A stretch of DNA of 8,009 nt from a bacterium (GTDB lineage: Bacteria; Electryoneota; RPQS01). The notes below the pieces were generated by a model, which saw nothing but the letters and a program-made list of their open reading frames with translations, made no database searches and was not told where the DNA came from. Where the stretch lies: positions 1 to 8,009 of the forward strand of contig JAQTRJ010000078.1 of the NCBI GenBank assembly GCA_028711875.1, given 5' to 3'. Positions 7,225 to 8,009 of the stretch are shown here, in pieces (within the stretch, counting starts at the first letter, position 1; every line of letters starts with the position of its first letter). A program made the translations under genes and the position numbers.

Positions 7225-7305
7225 AAAGAGTTCACGCGAACCCTTTAATAAACATCGCCCGCCCCTTTTCCTCCAACTTCTAGGAGGACAGAGGGGAATC
7301 GAAGC
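7225..7305 (+). other. Structured leader downstream of promoter copy 1
   Basis: Two hairpins lie in the predicted transcript. AAAGAGTTC (7225-7233) pairs with GAACCCTTT (7238-7246) around ACGC with one A.C mismatch. TCCTCC (7269-7274) pairs with GGAGGA (7283-7288), burying a perfect AGGAGG Shine-Dalgarno-like motif. AGGAGGACAGAGGGG (7282-7296) is conserved in copy 2 although the opposite arm and loop are not. No ATG, GTG or TTG follows at translational spacing, so a non-coding RNA or a relic leader is possible. Confidence 0.4.
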
Positions 7306-7333
7306 AAGCAATAACGAGTAAGCAGAGCCGACT

Positions 7334-7361
7334 TCATCGCTCATCGCTCATCGTTCATCGC
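7334..7361. repeat. Heptanucleotide microsatellite (TCATCGC)4
   Basis: Four consecutive 7-bp units: TCATCGC, TCATCGC, TCATCGT, TCATCGC. It lies in the non-duplicated segment between the two 308-bp copies and is not part of a recognisable gene. Confidence 0.8.
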
Positions 7362-7393
7362 TTCTTCCTCGCGCTGCCGACGCGGCCCCGCCC

Positions 7394-7426
7394 CACTCCT
7401 CTCGCTACGCACCGATATAAAGAGTG
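7394..7426. repeat. Family D stem-loop, copy 1
   Basis: CACTC (7394-7398) and GAGTG (7422-7426) enclose a 23-nt loop that contains CGCTACGCACCGATATAAA. The loop reappears at 7553-7575 with one difference, but there the flanking stem is a different sequence. Confidence 0.6.
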
Positions 7427-7429
7427 TCT

Positions 7430-7512
7430 CCCCCCCTACCCCCCCAAAACCAGTTTTGGGGGGTAGAGAGTTTTCCCCCCAAATCTTCGATTTGGGGGGA
7501 ATAAAAGGGGGG
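7430..7512. repeat. Cluster of C-tract/G-tract hairpins
   Basis: CTACCCCCCCAAAAC (7436-7450) pairs with GTTTTGGGGGGTAG (7453-7466) with one unpaired C. TTCCCCCCAAATC (7473-7485) pairs perfectly over 13 bp with GATTTGGGGGGAA (7489-7501) around TTC. A further C run (7430-7436) and G run (7507-7512) could pair outside both, giving a branched structure. No T-tract follows on either strand, so these are not intrinsic terminators. The three G6 runs could also form quadruplex DNA. Confidence 0.7.
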
Positions 7513-7546
7513 TTGGCTATGCTGCCGCCGAGAATCCCGCGCCTTT

Positions 7547-7581
7547 ACAACCCCCTCGCTACGCACCGATATAAAGGTTGT
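7547..7581. repeat. Family D stem-loop, copy 2
   Basis: ACAACC (7547-7552) and GGTTGT (7576-7581) enclose a 23-nt loop matching 7399-7421 at 22 of 23 positions. The stem sequence is unrelated to that of copy 1 but is equally complementary. Confidence 0.6.
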
Positions 7582-7597
7582 GCGGTCTTTGATATAC

Positions 7598-7628
7598 TTC
7601 ACGGAAAACCGCGCGGTCAATCCGTGAA
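7598..7628. repeat. 31-bp imperfect palindrome before repeat copy 2
   Basis: The outer arms TTCACGGA (7598-7605) and TCCGTGAA (7621-7628) enclose the perfect palindrome ACCGCGCGGT (7608-7617), leaving 2 and 3 unpaired bases. It ends 8 bp before the second 308-bp copy. It could be an operator-like site for a dimeric protein or a cruciform. No counterpart precedes copy 1. Confidence 0.6.
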
Positions 7629-7760
7629 CCCCGCCGCTTCCCGTAGCGCCGCACAGATGTGCGCGACTGTCGCGACACAATTCATCGCGCCCTCTTTTCC
7701 GCTTTTCAAATTTTCGCTTTTTCGCCCTTTCGCTTTTGCATCTTGGCATCTTCCCGGCAA

Positions 7761-7789
7761 TCCCGGTGGTGACTCTCCAGAGTCACCCC
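7761..7789. repeat. Family B hairpin repeat, copy 3
   Basis: Identical 29-nt copy with stem at 7768-7787. It is present as part of the second 308-bp unit rather than as an independent insertion. Confidence 0.75.
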
Positions 7790-7863
7790 ATCCTCCGCCT
7801 CTCTTTTTTCTTCCCTCTTCCTTTTCAGTTTGAAATTTCAAGAATTAAGTTTTCTTCCTTCGC

Positions 7864-7892
7864 TTGACAAACGTTCAAAATGGTATTATATT
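7864..7892 (+). promoter_or_regulatory. Strong sigma70-type promoter in repeat copy 2
   Basis: TTGACA (7864-7869), a 17-bp spacer and TATATT (7887-7892), identical to copy 1. Its transcript would leave the window on the right, so it probably drives the next gene or RNA there. Confidence 0.75.
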
Positions 7893-7901
7893 ATGCACAA
7901 C

Positions 7902-8009
7902 AAAGAGTTCACGCGAACCCTTTAATAAACATCGCCCGCCCCTTCTCCTTCTTTGCAGGAGGACAGAGGGGGATCGAAGCGAACGAAGCCGTCTGGATCA
8001 AGGTCTCTT
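7902..8009 (+). other. Structured leader downstream of promoter copy 2, runs off the window
   Basis: The first hairpin is identical to copy 1 (7902-7923). The second is rebuilt: CTCCT (7945-7949) pairs with AGGAG (7957-7961) around TCTTTGC. It again hides the AGGAGG of the conserved purine run (7957-7971). Beyond it a frame reading IEANEAVWIKVS is open to the edge, but no ATG, GTG or TTG precedes it at a useful distance, so I do not call a gene. Confidence 0.4.

Larger units (their letters stand above)
6960..7267. repeat. 308-bp exact direct repeat, copy 1
   Basis: Every base of 6960-7267 is repeated at 7637-7944 (offset 677). The unit contains, in order, a family C hairpin, the hairpin CGCGACTGTCGCG (6985-6997), a pyrimidine-rich tract, a family B hairpin, the palindrome TTGAAATTTCAA (7153-7164) and a strong promoter facing right. 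No terminal inverted repeats or flanking target duplications are visible, so it does not look like a complete transposon. Weaker similarity continues to about 7305. Confidence 0.95.
7637..7944. repeat. 308-bp exact direct repeat, copy 2
   Basis: Base-for-base copy of 6960-7267. Homology continues in weaker form to about 7980 with a 2-nt indel in the hairpin loop. The full identity over 308 bp against clear divergence just downstream suggests either a recent duplication or gene conversion limited to this block. Confidence 0.95.

Noticed and set aside
7216..7248. Ten-codon leader peptide MHNKEFTRTL starting at ATG 7216
   Set aside because: The ATG directly follows the -10 box and lies before the expected transcription start, so it would not be in the transcript. 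It also lacks a ribosome binding site.
7222..7310. Leader as tmRNA, RNase P RNA, SRP RNA or an rRNA operon leader
   Set aside because: I compared by eye with the conserved cores I know for these RNAs and found none; the resemblance is limited to purine-rich stretches.
7405..7841. Frames of 74-125 codons on both strands around the second repeat
   Set aside because: They run through the C/G hairpins and the duplicated non-coding block. The same peptides appear in copy 1 only because the DNA is identical.
6960..7944. The 308-bp duplication as an insertion sequence or transposon pair
   Set aside because: No transposase, terminal inverted repeats or target duplications are visible.

Overview
The window holds two large, convergent genes for secreted proteases, separated and flanked by intergenic DNA that is unusually rich in stem-loops and repeats. 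Nothing in it fixes the organism. The genes are GC-rich and both use GTG starts behind clear Shine-Dalgarno sites. The proteins are Gram-negative-style multidomain exoenzymes (signal peptide, propeptide, catalytic domain, then several beta-sandwich modules). This architecture and the short C-terminal module they share are what I associate with uncultured FCB-type candidate phyla (Zixibacteria, KSB1, LCP-89 and similar). That placement is an inference from style, not a measured match.

Layout. Bases 1-75 may carry the last codons of an upstream + strand gene. Bases 75-275 hold a hairpin repeat (family A), a possible promoter whose -10 region is flanked by an inverted repeat, and the RBS of the first gene. 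Bases 276-3419 (+) encode a zinc carboxypeptidase of family M14. The 442-bp convergent spacer (3420-3861) is packed with seven stem-loops, including one intrinsic terminator for each gene. Bases 3862-6609 (-) encode a subtilisin-like serine protease of family S8. From 6610 to the right edge (1.4 kb) I find no credible gene. This part holds a three-unit 29-bp tandem repeat of hairpins, an exact 308-bp direct duplication (6960-7267 and 7637-7944) that ends in a strong sigma70-type promoter and a structured leader, a cluster of C6/G6 hairpins, and a pair of stem-loops with a nearly identical 23-nt loop but unrelated stems.

Together, the two enzymes would act outside the cytoplasm on protein: the S8 enzyme as an endopeptidase and the M14 enzyme as an exopeptidase removing C-terminal residues. 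They are convergent, so they are not one operon, but the common last ~70 residues (both ending FYRVVSATE) suggest the same export, anchoring or assembly route. The most unusual material is the intergenic DNA. Several small hairpin families recur within 8 kb, and in two of them the sequence differences between copies preserve base pairing, which points to selected RNA or DNA structure rather than random repeats.
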